Shown here piece by piece: positions 1 to 8,440 of a stretch of DNA of 64,000 bases. How positions within the stretch are numbered: the stretch's first letter is position 1; every line of letters starts with the position of its first letter. Source of the stretch: JADJYF01 sp965278995 (lineage in GTDB: Bacteria; Pseudomonadota; Gammaproteobacteria; Ga0077536). The stretch spans positions 3,472,001-3,536,000 of the forward strand of contig OZ257136.1 of assembly GCA_965278995.1 (NCBI GenBank). The letters run 5' to 3'. Below the pieces are notes generated by a model. It was not told the DNA's origin. It did not search any database and was given only the letters and a program-made list of their open reading frames with translations. The translations under genes and the position numbers were made by a program.

Positions 1-2343
1 CAGACGCCGTGACTCGGGCCGCGGCCGCCGGCCGAGTCCTGGAATGATCACATGGTCGAACTCCAGACCTTTCGCGCGGTGCATGGTCATGACCTGCACG
101 GCGCCGGCGGGCGCCGCCGGCGGTGTCGAATAGCGCTCGGCCATGCGCTCACCGATGCGCTCTGCGGTGACTAGCGGATGTTCGCGTACGACGGCTTCGA
201 GCAGCGTGAAATAGGCCTGCGCATCGGCCGCCTGCGCCGGCTCGTCGAATTCGGCCGGTCCACCGAGCAAGAGCCAGGTACGCTCGACAACCAGCGGCAG
301 CGAGGCACAGGCCAGCTCGCGAACAGCCCTCTCCAGAATGCGGGCGACGCGATGCAGCCGTGCCACGTCATCCGATGCCAGTTCAGTACCGGCCAACGCG
401 CGATGCAGCGCACCGCGCACCGTGCTTTCGGAGCCACGCCATGCAGCCAGTGTGGTGAGTGCTGCCAGGCTGAGTCCGCACCAGGGCGCGCGCAGTACAG
501 CGAACCACGCCACGCTGTCCGCTTCGTGGATCAAGGCGCGTGTCAAAGCGAACAGATCGCACGCCACCGGCAGCGCCAGCAGCGGTCGGATTTCGCGCGC
601 TGCCAGCGGAATGCCCGCTTCGACCAGACTCGCCGTAATCTGGCCGAGATGGGTGCGGCTGCGCACGAGTATCGCAATACTCGCCTGCGGATCGTCCTGC
701 CGGATGGTCTGCACAATTGACAGCACTCGCGCCGCTTCGCTCGCGTTGTCGCGTACCGCCACCGGGTATAGCGCACATGGGATTCCGTTGGCTGGATGCA
801 CCGCAGTCTGCGGCACGAACCGCAGGTCGAAAGCGGCGACTTCGGCCAGTGCGGGCGGCACTGCCGCATTGATCCAATCAACCAGTGCAGCCTGGGCCCG
901 GAAATTGACCTGCAGGGCGAGCGGAACGAGCGCCACATGTCCGATGCGGCGTTCGCTCAACACGCGCAGGAAAAGCGCAACATCAGCTTGGCGAAAGCGG
1001 TAGATTGATTGCATCGGATCGCCGACCAGAAACAGGCTGCGGCCGTCGTCGCCGGTCCAGCCGGCGGTCAGGCGTTCGATGAGTTCGAACTGAATCGACG
1101 ACGTATCCTGAAACTCGTCGATCAACAGATGCTGCACGCGATAGTCCATGCTGAGCGCCAGGTCGGTCGGCTGCTCCGGCTCGCCTAATGCCTGCAGCGC
1201 GGCCAGCGAAAAAGCCGTGAAATCGACCCTGCCGGTGCGCTCGCCCTCCACCATCAGATGGGCTGTCGCGGTCTTCAGCAGGTCCAGCAGTGCCAGCACG
1301 ACGGTCCACTCGCCGCTACTGTAGAGCGTTGCCGGCAACTTACGCACCCGTTGCAGCAGTGGCAGTGCGCGCGGCTCGCCGGCCAGGGTCTCGATCACGG
1401 CCAACAGGCGCGCTTTCATCGCGGCAGGCTCGCCCTTGCCAGGCGGGAAACCCTGCACCTTGGTCAACTGACGGCGATAATCACCGTCGCTCTTCAAGAA
1501 CAGGCTGGCGAGAGCCTGCCACGCGGCGAGTCCGTCCGGCGTCGCCACCGGCATGGCGCGCAACTCGGCCAGCTGGGCGAGATTGCCACCTTCGGTTGCT
1601 GCCAGCTGACGGCCCGCATAGCTGGCGACAGCGACGAGTTCGGCGGCGAGTCCGGGTGTGAACAGCGCCCGTGTTGAGATCAACACCTCCTCGACGACGG
1701 CGCCGTAGAACGACTCGAGCAGGGCCTGCTCGTCGCCTGTGCCGCTCACTGCGAGTCCCTGATCGCGGCGCGAGAGCATCACCGCAAGCAGGTTTTCCAG
1801 CTTGGCCCAGTCGTTATCGAGATGAATCAGCGCTTCGACAATGGCGCCTCGTCGGCTACTGGCCGTGTCCGCCAGTGTTGCCAGCGCATCACGCGCCGCG
1901 TTGCGATACAGCGTGGTCGCGTTTTCTTCGATAGCGCGCGGGCCGGCGAGTCCAGCGGTGATCGGCATCTGCCGGACGATGTGCTGGGACAGCGCATCAA
2001 TGGTCATTATCCGCAGGCGCGACGGTTGCTCGCTCAGTTGCCAACCCTGCACGGCATCATGGGCCAGGACCTCGCGCGCCAGTTGGTAAGTGGCCGCGAG
2101 AAAGCTTTCAGTCGGCTCAGGACCACGCGCGAGTTCGAGCGCCGTGACAATCCGCGCCCGCATTTCTTCGGCTGCCTTGCGTGTGAAGGTGATGGCGACA
2201 ACCTGTTCGGGTGCCTCGACTGTCGTCAACAGGCGCAGCAACCGTTGCGTCAGCAAGGTAGTCTTGCCCGAACCGGCGGGCGCTTGAACGGCAAACGACT
2301 GTGATGGGTCGAGCGCCGCCAGGCGCGCCGCGGCGTCAGTCAT
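1..2343 (-). CDS. AddA/RecB-like UvrD-family ATP-dependent helicase-nuclease (partial, 3' end outside window)
   Basis: A superfamily 1 DNA helicase expected to work with the nuclease encoded just upstream in double-strand-break end resection. The frame is open for 781 codons from the ATG at 2343 to the window edge. Visible motifs are the Walker A loop APAGSGKTT (residues 21-29), motif Ia ITFTRKAAEEMRAR, TIDALSQHIVRQ, and near the edge TMHRAKGLEFDHVIIPGLG (about 753-771), which is the UvrD motif V region. The C-terminus, where AddA proteins carry a nuclease domain, is not visible, so helicase-only and helicase-nuclease versions cannot be told apart. The start overlaps the end of the upstream gene by 8 bp, which indicates translational coupling. 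An ATG one codon earlier (2346) is equally possible. Confidence 0.9.
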   Translation of the reverse strand, partial: MTDAAARLAALDPSQSFAVQAPAGSGKTTLLTQRLLRLLTTVEAPEQVVAITFTRKAAEEMRARIVTALELARGPEPTESFLAATYQLAREVLAHDAVQGWQLSEQPSRLRIMTIDALSQHIVRQMPITAGLAGPRAIEENATTLYRNAARDALATLADTASSRRGAIVEALIHLDNDWAKLENLLAVMLSRRDQGLAVSGTGDEQALLESFYGAVVEEVLISTRALFTPGLAAELVAVASYAGRQLAATEGGNLAQLAELRAMPVATPDGLAAWQALASLFLKSDGDYRRQLTKVQGFPPGKGEPAAMKARLLAVIETLAGEPRALPLLQRVRKLPATLYSSGEWTVVLALLDLLKTATAHLMVEGERTGRVDFTAFSLAALQALGEPEQPTDLALSMDYRVQHLLIDEFQDTSSIQFELIERLTAGWTGDDGRSLFLVGDPMQSIYRFRQADVALFLRVLSERRIGHVALVPLALQVNFRAQAALVDWINAAVPPALAEVAAFDLRFVPQTAVHPANGIPCALYPVAVRDNASEAARVLSIVQTIRQDDPQASIAILVRSRTHLGQITASLVEAGIPLAAREIRPLLALPVACDLFALTRALIHEADSVAWFAVLRAPWCGLSLAALTTLAAWRGSESTVRGALHRALAGTELASDDVARLHRVARILERAVRELACASLPLVVERTWLLLGGPAEFDEPAQAADAQAYFTLLEAVVREHPLVTAERIGERMAERYSTPPAAPAGAVQVMTMHRAKGLEFDHVIIPGLGRRPRPESRRL

Positions 2344-4930
2344 CATCGTCAGCAGACTCATCGTCGGCGTCGCTGTCGCCGGCCCGATAACCGCGTTCGG
2401 CGAGACGACACATCAGCGGCAACTCGCACAGGCGACAGCTTGCTGCGCCATGTTTCGGCGCCGGTACGGCCAGACCTGCGCGGATTTCGGCAGCCAGTGC
2501 GGCGAGGTCGATGCCCCATGCAGCAAGCGCGTCCTGCCAGTCTTCCGCAGCGGTTTCGCTGCGCGCGCGCGGCAGGCTGATCCACTTTGGATCGACGCTG
2601 TTAACGCGTGCGAAAGCGATCGCGCCGAGCCGGCTAGATTCGCTGGTCAACGCATAGAACGGCAGCTGTGGCTCATCCATCCGTGTCGCATACCAGGCGT
2701 TTTCGCGGCAAGCGCCAGTCTTGTAATCCACTATCGTCTCGCGTCCGCTGGTATCGCGCTCGAGACGATCGATGCGAATGTTCAGGGCCAGCCCCTCGAA
2801 CTCGACGCTGGCTGCCTGTTCTGTGGCGCATACGGTGAACGGCGGGCGAGCCGCCTCGAAGACCAGCCAGTCAGCCAGCAGGTTGGCGACGCGCACACGC
2901 TCGACTGCAGCCAGTTCACGTTCGAGCGGGGTCGTGTGAGGCGGCAGGATTTCGGCCCGCGCAACGCACTGTCCGATCAGGTTCTGCAGCGCAGCCGGCT
3001 CGGTGGCGAGCAAGCTGGCCTGGTCACCAAGCTGTGCCCACAAGAAGGCGAGCACGCGATGAACCAGAGAACCTCGGCTGCGGCTGTCGAGACCGGGCAG
3101 CGGCTCGGCGACGGCCGCTGCCCGCAGACGATGGCGTGCAAACGCACGAAACGGGCACGCCGCCTGGGCCGCCAGCACACTGACACCGCCGGTCAGCGGC
3201 CGTGTCGGTGGCAAGCGAGGACCGTACTCGTCGGCAATCAGCTGCACCTCGCAGCTGCGGCCGGTGTCGCCGTTCCCGTGGCGCTGGCCCTGACGCCAGG
3301 CCAGCGGGACGGTCACTGCTGACGGTGTCGCCGCCAGGCCGCGCAATGCCGGGATGAGTGGATTCGGGCTGAACACCTGATCACCATCACCGGAACAATA
3401 GCTGGCAATCCGTTGGCCGCTGCCTGCGGCGAGCCAGCCAAGCAGGCGACGCGTCTGCCGAAGATCGCCTGCGGGATCGCTGCCGGGCACGCCGGCGGCG
3501 CGTTGTTCGGCAAACGGCAACAGCGGCGACGGCCGGGACTGTGGGCCGAGCGCATTGCTCTCAACACCGGCCAGCCAAAGATGCGTCGGCGCCAGTAGAC
3601 AGGCTTCTTTCGGTGTCGTGATATAGATGCTGGATTCCGTTGCGAGCGCTGGGGCCACGGCTTCGGCCAGCGCCTGGCGCAAGCGGCTGCGCGCGTCGAC
3701 AAGTGTCAGCGGTGCGAGTACGGCATCGAGGCGCTGCAATCGATCGCGCAAATCCGACCAGCCGGCGAGTGCACGACGACGCTCATTGTCATCGACCAGT
3801 GGTCCAGGCCAGCCGCAAGCCTGCAAGCAGCGCTCGAAATGACCGAGCCATCCATTCAGCGATTGCCGGCGCGGCGTCTGTGCCAGCAGTGCCTGCAGCG
3901 CGCCCAACTGGCTGGCCAGCGATGGACACGCTGGCACGGCCCGCAGCGCCATCTGCTCGACCAGTGCCAACGGCAATTCATAACGCCCTTGCTCGCGCAG
4001 CATTGCATCGTGGCAGGCTCGCGCTGCGCTCTCGCCATCGGCGTCGGCGATGTGCCGGCAGGTCGTAAATGCGCTGAGGGCGTCCCATTGCGCGAGTGGC
4101 GACAATTCGATGATGTTCAACAGACTCTGCATGCTCGGCACCTGCGCCAATGGCTGACGCACGCTCAGATGAACGGCCGTTGACGCAACACTACCAAAGT
4201 GCTCGCGCAGGCAGCGCTCAAGCAGAACCTGATCCTGCTGCAGGCTGTCGAGTGCGATCACCACCCTGGCGCTAGCGTCGTGTGCAGAAAGCACTGTCGC
4301 CCAGTCCAGCGCCGCACTGAATTCGTCGGCGCGATCGGCATAAGCGCGCCCGCTGAAAGCGGCGGCATCCGCAGCGCCTGGCGCAACTTGTGTTGCACCG
4401 CAAATAGCGTCGATTACCGGCGAGCGCTCGATGAACCCGAGCATCCTCACCACCGCTCGCCCGCTACCGACAGGCATGGCGGCTATGAAGCGCGCTTCGT
4501 CGCTTGCTCGCAGCGCATCGCTGCGCGTGACGTACGCCGCGGACCAGCGCCGGAATGCGTAGACATCCTCAGCTTCGACCAATGCTGCGCCCGACTGCCA
4601 CGGCAGACGCCATTCGTGCGCGATGCGCCACGCGTCGCGAGCAAGCGTAGCAGCTTGCTCCGGAGCCCCCTCGGCAGCGAGCGCGCGTTGCCAGAGCACG
4701 GCCTCCTGGGCCTGAGTGAGCAGGAATTCGCTCGCGCCGGTCAGCGCAGAGCCCTCCAGCTGCAGCGTTTCGAAACAGCGTGCGACCCAGCTCGACCAGG
4801 CCAGGATCTCAGGCGGTTCCCAGGTTGCCGGCGCCAGGCTGTCGAGCGCGAGACCGAGCAGACGTGCACCGGCGGACGTCGGCACAACCAGCGGTCGTCG
4901 CTCGTTCCTCAATTCCGCCAAGCTGTCCAT
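2336..4930 (-). CDS. AddB-like PD-(D/E)XK nuclease, probable DNA repair protein
   Basis: An 864-aa protein of the family annotated as probable DNA repair protein or PD-(D/E)XK nuclease partner of an AddA-like helicase. The C-terminal RecB-type nuclease domain shows RGSLVHRVL (the G-x3-H-x2-L motif) and IDRLERD followed by IVDYKTG around residue 735, giving the catalytic D and DxK. A cysteine at about residue 593 in AACPFRAFA and the C-terminal CRLCELPLMC (about 830-840) match the four-cysteine iron-sulfur staple of AddB-type nucleases. The N-terminal half is a degenerate helicase-like region with no clear Walker A. It precedes and overlaps the helicase gene. The ATG at 4930 faces a divergent gene 42 bp away. 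Confidence 0.87.
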   Translation of the reverse strand: MDSLAELRNERRPLVVPTSAGARLLGLALDSLAPATWEPPEILAWSSWVARCFETLQLEGSALTGASEFLLTQAQEAVLWQRALAAEGAPEQAATLARDAWRIAHEWRLPWQSGAALVEAEDVYAFRRWSAAYVTRSDALRASDEARFIAAMPVGSGRAVVRMLGFIERSPVIDAICGATQVAPGAADAAAFSGRAYADRADEFSAALDWATVLSAHDASARVVIALDSLQQDQVLLERCLREHFGSVASTAVHLSVRQPLAQVPSMQSLLNIIELSPLAQWDALSAFTTCRHIADADGESAARACHDAMLREQGRYELPLALVEQMALRAVPACPSLASQLGALQALLAQTPRRQSLNGWLGHFERCLQACGWPGPLVDDNERRRALAGWSDLRDRLQRLDAVLAPLTLVDARSRLRQALAEAVAPALATESSIYITTPKEACLLAPTHLWLAGVESNALGPQSRPSPLLPFAEQRAAGVPGSDPAGDLRQTRRLLGWLAAGSGQRIASYCSGDGDQVFSPNPLIPALRGLAATPSAVTVPLAWRQGQRHGNGDTGRSCEVQLIADEYGPRLPPTRPLTGGVSVLAAQAACPFRAFARHRLRAAAVAEPLPGLDSRSRGSLVHRVLAFLWAQLGDQASLLATEPAALQNLIGQCVARAEILPPHTTPLERELAAVERVRVANLLADWLVFEAARPPFTVCATEQAASVEFEGLALNIRIDRLERDTSGRETIVDYKTGACRENAWYATRMDEPQLPFYALTSESSRLGAIAFARVNSVDPKWISLPRARSETAAEDWQDALAAWGIDLAALAAEIRAGLAVPAPKHGAASCRLCELPLMCRLAERGYRAGDSDADDESADDDD

Positions 4931-4957
4931 CCGCTACCGCCTGCACCCTGTGGCGCC

Positions 4958-4963
4958 TATACT
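4958..4963 (+). promoter_or_regulatory. Candidate -10 element TATACT, possibly leaderless
   Basis: TATACT (five of six to TATAAT) ends 9 bp before the ATG of the secreted protein gene at 4973. Transcription would then start within about 3 nt of the start codon. No convincing -35 is visible, so this is tentative. Confidence 0.3.
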
Positions 4964-4972
4964 CGACTGGTC

Positions 4973-5530
4973 ATGTTCTCGCATCGTCGCCCATCACAGC
5001 GCTTCGTTTGGTGCTGCTCCGTCGCGCTCCTGATTCTAACCACTCCGGCTGTCGCCCGAATGTACCAATGGGAAAGCACGGCCAGCGGGCGTGTGCAGCT
5101 TTCGGGCTCTGCGCCACCGTGGTATCGCAGCGCTACGCAAGGTCCACGCGTACGCGTATTCGAAAACGGCCAGTTGATCGACGACACCTCGCGGGCCGTT
5201 GAGGAATCGAAACGACTGGAATTGCGTGAGCAGGCGCTCGGTATATCAGCCGCGCCGGCAATCGACGCCGCACAGCTGCCGAGTTCGGACGAGGATACCG
5301 GGCAAGCGCCAGGCACTGCGCATCCCACCCCACGCATCGCAGAACGCGCTACGGCAGCGCCCACACCGCCGGTCAGCCGCCCGGTACGCGAGGCGGCCAA
5401 GGCCTCGCAGCTCAAAGCGCTGATCGACGCCTGGGATGCGCAGCAACTGGAGCAGGCGCGCTCCCTGCTCGATCTCGTGCCGACCCGCGACGCAATGGCC
5501 GATCCGGCCGTTATTCCACCGCCGCAGTAG
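4973..5530 (+). CDS. Secreted DUF4124-like protein
   Basis: A 185-aa protein with an N-terminal signal sequence (RFVWCCSVALLILTTPAVA, cleavage likely after AVA). It is followed by RMYQWES...GRVQLSGSAPPWYR, which resembles the short DUF4124 motif (YRW...G..HYS) of proteobacterial periplasmic proteins. The rest is Pro/Ala/Thr-rich linker and a helical C-terminus (LKALIDAWDAQQLEQARSLLDLV). The open frame extends far upstream but antisense to addB, so the ATG at 4973, directly before the signal peptide, is the sensible start. It converges with the kinase gene (16 bp gap). The family assignment is by motif resemblance only and the function is unknown. Confidence 0.6.
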   Translation: MFSHRRPSQRFVWCCSVALLILTTPAVARMYQWESTASGRVQLSGSAPPWYRSATQGPRVRVFENGQLIDDTSRAVEESKRLELREQALGISAAPAIDAAQLPSSDEDTGQAPGTAHPTPRIAERATAAPTPPVSRPVREAAKASQLKALIDAWDAQQLEQARSLLDLVPTRDAMADPAVIPPPQ

Positions 5531-5546
5531 ATTCAGCCACCCGGCG

Positions 5547-6968
5547 TTATTGCACCAGACTCTTCAACGTCGCCCATAAACCGGCCTTGTTGGTCGTGGC
5601 GAGATTTTCGAGCACATGCAACGCGTCGTTCTGCGCGTCAAGCTTAAGCCCGATGGCGATATAGCTCTGAGCAAGCGCGTAGTGATCGGCGGCGAGTTCG
5701 TGTTCGGCCAGAATTGCGTAACGGGCAGCGATTTCACGTAGACCTTCGCGCGCACCGACATGCTCAGGCGCCATCTGCAACAACCGCGAAAAGTAATAAT
5801 AGGCATTGTCGCGCGGCGGCGCCGTCAGGCGGAACTCGTCCAGACTGCGGCGCCCCAACCATAGCAAGGCGCCGGCAATCTGTGTCATGTCGGTGTTCGC
5901 GACCGAAGTATGCGGCGGCGGCCCGGCTGGCAGCGCTTCGAGCACCGCTGCCGTCTGCGCCGGTCGCTCGGAATGCGCTTCGAGTCCGTGTTCGACGTAA
6001 AGCAGCCCACCCCAGCCGGCGCTGCAGGCGACGAGCATCAGCGGCAATACCAGGCGGCGCCATAGCGGTCGACGCGGTTCGATAGCGAGGCGCGTCACGG
6101 TCACTGTGCCAGCCTGCGGCACGTTGGTCAGCGGCACGGCTGCGTTGGCGGCCGGCGCAACGACGCTGGCAGCTTCCCGGCGCCGGAGATCGGCCATGAA
6201 ATGGATCAAAGCGCGCGTATCACGAAAACGGTTGTTGCGATCCTTGGCCATCAGCAGATTGATCAGTTCCTGATACTCGACCAGCGCTGGCGGCAGCTTC
6301 GGTATCGGTGCCTGCTTGTGCAGCAGAATGACGTCGATGATCGACTCGGCCGGGTAGGCACGGGTGCCGGTCAGCATCTCGAACAGGATCACGCCAAGCG
6401 CGTAGAGATCGGCGCGACCGTCTATCGGACCGGATTCCGACTGCTCAGGAGCCATGTAATTCGGGCTGCCGAGAAACATGCCGGTCAGCGTGAGATCGGA
6501 ATCGCCGGTCAAGCGCTTGGCGATTCCGAAGTCGCTCAGTATCGGCGTGCCGTCCTTGCGAAATAGGATATTGCCAGGCTTGACGTCGCGATGAACGATG
6601 CCGGCGTCGTGCGCTGCCGCCAGGCCAGATGCGATCTTCTCGATGATGATAAGCGCATCGGCCGGGGCGAAAACACGCTCTGCAATGCGCTGCTTCAGAT
6701 CGCCGCCCTCGATGTATTCCATCGAGATGAAGACCTGTTCGTCGGCTTGACCGATATCGTAAATAGTGATGATGTGCGGGTGGTTGAGCGAGGCGATGAT
6801 GCGCCCTTCGTTCAGGAATCGCTCGAGGGTTTCCTTCGTGACGTGGGCACGGGTGTCGAGGATCTTGAGGACAACCTGGCGGCCGAGCGAGCGTTGCAGG
6901 GCAAGGTAGGCACTGGCCATGCCACCCTGACCGATCTGACGCTTGATCTCGTATCCAGGGATCTCCAT
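5547..6968 (-). CDS. Membrane-anchored Ser/Thr protein kinase (PknB type)
   Basis: A Hanks-type kinase of 473 aa. The glycine loop is IGQGGMASAY (12-21), the ATP lysine is K35, the catalytic loop is VHRDVKPGN (D128), and DFG begins at D146; APE is also present. The kinase domain spans about residues 5-265. After an Ala/Pro linker comes a single membrane helix (RLVLPLMLVACSAGWGGLLYV). The extracytoplasmic C-terminus looks TPR-like (YYYFSRLLQMAPEHVGAREGLREIAARYAILAEH split into helices). The ATG at 6968 places the fold directly at the start (MEIPGYEIKRQIG). A TTG at 6989 would add seven residues. No cognate phosphatase or FHA gene is next to it, so substrates are unknown. Confidence 0.9.
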   Translation of the reverse strand: MEIPGYEIKRQIGQGGMASAYLALQRSLGRQVVLKILDTRAHVTKETLERFLNEGRIIASLNHPHIITIYDIGQADEQVFISMEYIEGGDLKQRIAERVFAPADALIIIEKIASGLAAAHDAGIVHRDVKPGNILFRKDGTPILSDFGIAKRLTGDSDLTLTGMFLGSPNYMAPEQSESGPIDGRADLYALGVILFEMLTGTRAYPAESIIDVILLHKQAPIPKLPPALVEYQELINLLMAKDRNNRFRDTRALIHFMADLRRREAASVVAPAANAAVPLTNVPQAGTVTVTRLAIEPRRPLWRRLVLPLMLVACSAGWGGLLYVEHGLEAHSERPAQTAAVLEALPAGPPPHTSVANTDMTQIAGALLWLGRRSLDEFRLTAPPRDNAYYYFSRLLQMAPEHVGAREGLREIAARYAILAEHELAADHYALAQSYIAIGLKLDAQNDALHVLENLATTNKAGLWATLKSLVQ

Positions 6969-6974
6969 CCCACG

Positions 6975-6980
6975 ATTATA
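6975..6980 (-). promoter_or_regulatory. Candidate -10 box TATAAT for the kinase gene
   Basis: A perfect TATAAT on the minus strand lies 6 nt before the kinase ATG (6968). If used, the transcript would begin at or next to the start codon (leaderless). There is no good -35 at 16-18 bp, so confidence is low. Confidence 0.3.
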
Positions 6981-7096
6981 CTGCCGCAAATACTGAATAC
7001 CGGCGAGAAAACCGAGTGCTAGCGCACACCTGGATGCTTTTGCGCCGAGCGCGGGTTACATTACCGGCGCCACCTCAAATACTCAGAACAACGCTC

Positions 7097-7579
7097 ATGA
7101 CCCGACAATCCACCGTCGCTGCCAACCAGCGCCCGCGCTCACGCAAACTCATCGAAGACCTGTTGCAGGAGCGGCAACAGATGCTCGTCCTGCTGTGGGA
7201 GCTCAGCAAACTCGATTTCGGGATTTCCGATCAAGGCGTGCGCGAAACTCTGGACGAATTCCAGGAGATCCTCGTCGACTATATCGCCGCTGCCCATTTC
7301 GGACTCTATCAGCGTATCGCCGAAGGCCAGGAACGGCGCCTGCCGGTACTGGAAAAGGCGCGCGAAATTTATCCGCAGATTGCGCGCTCGACCGACATCG
7401 CAGTCGAGTTCACGGAGAAATACGACGCACCGGATGAAGCGTTGATCAAGGCCAAACTCGAGACCGATCTATCGCTGCTCGCTGAAGTGCTGACCTCGCG
7501 TATCGAACTCGAAGACCAATTGATCATGGCCATGCTCGGCCACGACTTTCCAATACCGCAGGTCCAGCCCGCGGGTTGA
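7097..7579 (+). CDS. rsd: Rsd/AlgQ family sigma-70 regulator
   Basis: At 160 aa it matches the usual length of Rsd (E. coli) and AlgQ (Pseudomonas). These bind domain 4 of the housekeeping sigma factor and shift RNA polymerase toward alternative sigma factors. The family pattern is clear: LLQERQQMLVLLWELSKLDF near the N-terminus (helix pair), then DEFQEILVDYIAAAHFGLYQRI and EFTEKYDAP. The start at 7097 was chosen by family length; the reading frame opens at 7016, which would add an unconserved basic stretch. In this window, with two sigma-54 promoters, it is a plausible global modulator of sigma-factor use. That link is inference. Confidence 0.88.
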   Translation: MTRQSTVAANQRPRSRKLIEDLLQERQQMLVLLWELSKLDFGISDQGVRETLDEFQEILVDYIAAAHFGLYQRIAEGQERRLPVLEKAREIYPQIARSTDIAVEFTEKYDAPDEALIKAKLETDLSLLAEVLTSRIELEDQLIMAMLGHDFPIPQVQPAG

Positions 7580-7585
7580 ACTGGC

Positions 7586-8038
7586 TTAAGCGACCGGGGC
7601 TGCTTCGAGCTTCGCGCGAATGAAGTCGCGATGTGAGAGATGTAGCAGATCGGCCAGGCGACGGATGTAATATTCCTCGTAGTGGTCGAGCCGCCCGTCC
7701 GCAAAAGCAATTCGCCATAGCATCCGCAGGAGTTCGTATTTCCTGGCGTGGTCGAATTGTTCGTTGACGACATTGGTGAAGTCGAAAAACGATACGGATT
7801 CCGCCGCCGCATTCTCCGCCGACTCAATCAAGTCACTAATCGCGGTTTCCTCGATCCCGCAAACCTGACCGACAGCCTGAACTATCGCGGCGCGTTCTCT
7901 GGCGTTCGTTTCGTGATCGGCATTGGCGATTTCCAACAGCAATGCGGCAACCGCGAGCGGCAGCGCATCGACCTGGTTGCCCGGTTCCGCGAAACGCGCA
8001 ATCTGCTCGTCAAAAAAAGTTTTCAGCGAACGAAACAT
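7586..8038 (-). CDS. TerB-fold (tellurite resistance TerB-like) protein
   Basis: A 150-aa all-helical protein with the TerB signature of repeated acidic helices: LEIANADHETNARERAAIVQAVG and LLRMLWRIAFADGRLDHYEEYYIRRLADLL. These acidic loops bind metal in TerB proteins. No other ter genes are nearby, and stand-alone TerB homologues are common housekeeping-like proteins of unclear role, so tellurite resistance should not be assumed. The ATG at 8038 is preceded by GAGG at about 10 nt. The upstream DNA consists of two hairpin-rich repeat elements, so any private promoter must lie in or next to them. It converges with rsd (6 bp gap). Confidence 0.75.
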   Translation of the reverse strand: MFRSLKTFFDEQIARFAEPGNQVDALPLAVAALLLEIANADHETNARERAAIVQAVGQVCGIEETAISDLIESAENAAAESVSFFDFTNVVNEQFDHARKYELLRMLWRIAFADGRLDHYEEYYIRRLADLLHLSHRDFIRAKLEAAPVA

Positions 8039-8065
8039 AGTGGAACATCCTCGAATTCAACATGA

Positions 8066-8296
8066 TTAAGGAAGCTCTGCAATCGCAGAGCTTCTGTGGC
8101 ACACGGACGTGCCGCCATTTTCGATGGGCGTAGACCATTGAAAATGAAGGACAGGAAAAATCACATTTTTCCCTTTCCGTTCTCGGACAAAATCGCCTGG
8201 AGCGATTTTGAACGCGCGCAGCGCAGCCCTGCAAGGGCGAGACTCAGGGATGAGGCGAGTAGAAGTCCAGGATGGACTTATTCAGAGTTTCCTTAA
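8066..8296. repeat. MITE-like hairpin-rich element 1 (231 bp, TTAA ends)
   Basis: Terminal inverted repeats of 14 bp match at 13 positions: TTAAGGAAGCTCTG (8066-8079) and CAGAGTTTCCTTAA (8283-8296). The interior is a chain of hairpins: GAAGCTCTGC/GCAGAGCTTC (8071-8094), GGCAC/GTGCC (8098-8113), CATTTTCGATGG/CCATTGAAAATG (8116-8146), GGAAAAAT/ATTTTTCC (8154-8172), CAAAATCGC/GCGATTTTG (8188-8210), GCCCT/AGGGC (8226-8238) and AAGTCC/GGACTT (8263-8279). There is no coding capacity. This architecture fits a non-autonomous mobile repeat. The family is not recognised and copy number cannot be judged from one window. Confidence 0.7.
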
Positions 8297-8440
8297 CAGG
8301 GTGGTGAAAAACGTAGCGAGCGAAGGTAGGACAAGCCGCGCGAGCGCGCAAAAACGGAGTTTACATGGAGTAAATGAGGATTTTGCGCGCTCGAGCAACG
8401 CTGTCATGCCGAGCGCAGTACTTTTTCACCAGACTGTTAA
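8293..8440. repeat. MITE-like palindromic element 2 (148 bp, TTAA ends), abutting element 1
   Basis: Terminal inverted repeats of 19 bp match at 17 positions: TTAACAGGGTGGTGAAAAA (8293-8311) and TTTTTCACCAGACTGTTAA (8422-8440). Inside is a nested palindrome: CGAGCGCGCAAAA (8341-8353) pairs perfectly with 8381-8393, and TTTAC/GTAAA (8360-8374) forms the tip. The left TTAA (8293-8296) is shared with element 1, so the two sit back to back. The right TIR overlaps the last codons and stop of rsmE. The GGAGTTTAC...GTAAATGAGGA core resembles palindromic repeats I have seen in gammaproteobacterial intergenic DNA, but the family needs a database search. Confidence 0.7.

Noticed and set aside
4199..4972. 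Upstream extension of the DUF4124-like reading frame
   Set aside because: It runs antisense through the AddB-like gene, and the signal peptide fixes the start at 4973. Long antisense frames are common in GC-rich DNA.
7586..8038. Tellurite-resistance locus
   Set aside because: Only a TerB-fold protein is present, with no terZCDE or other stress-complex genes nearby, so no resistance function is claimed.
8066..8440. CRISPR array or phage origin
   Set aside because: The repeats are inverted hairpins of differing sequence, not regularly spaced direct repeats, and no cas or phage genes are near. A MITE-like explanation fits better.
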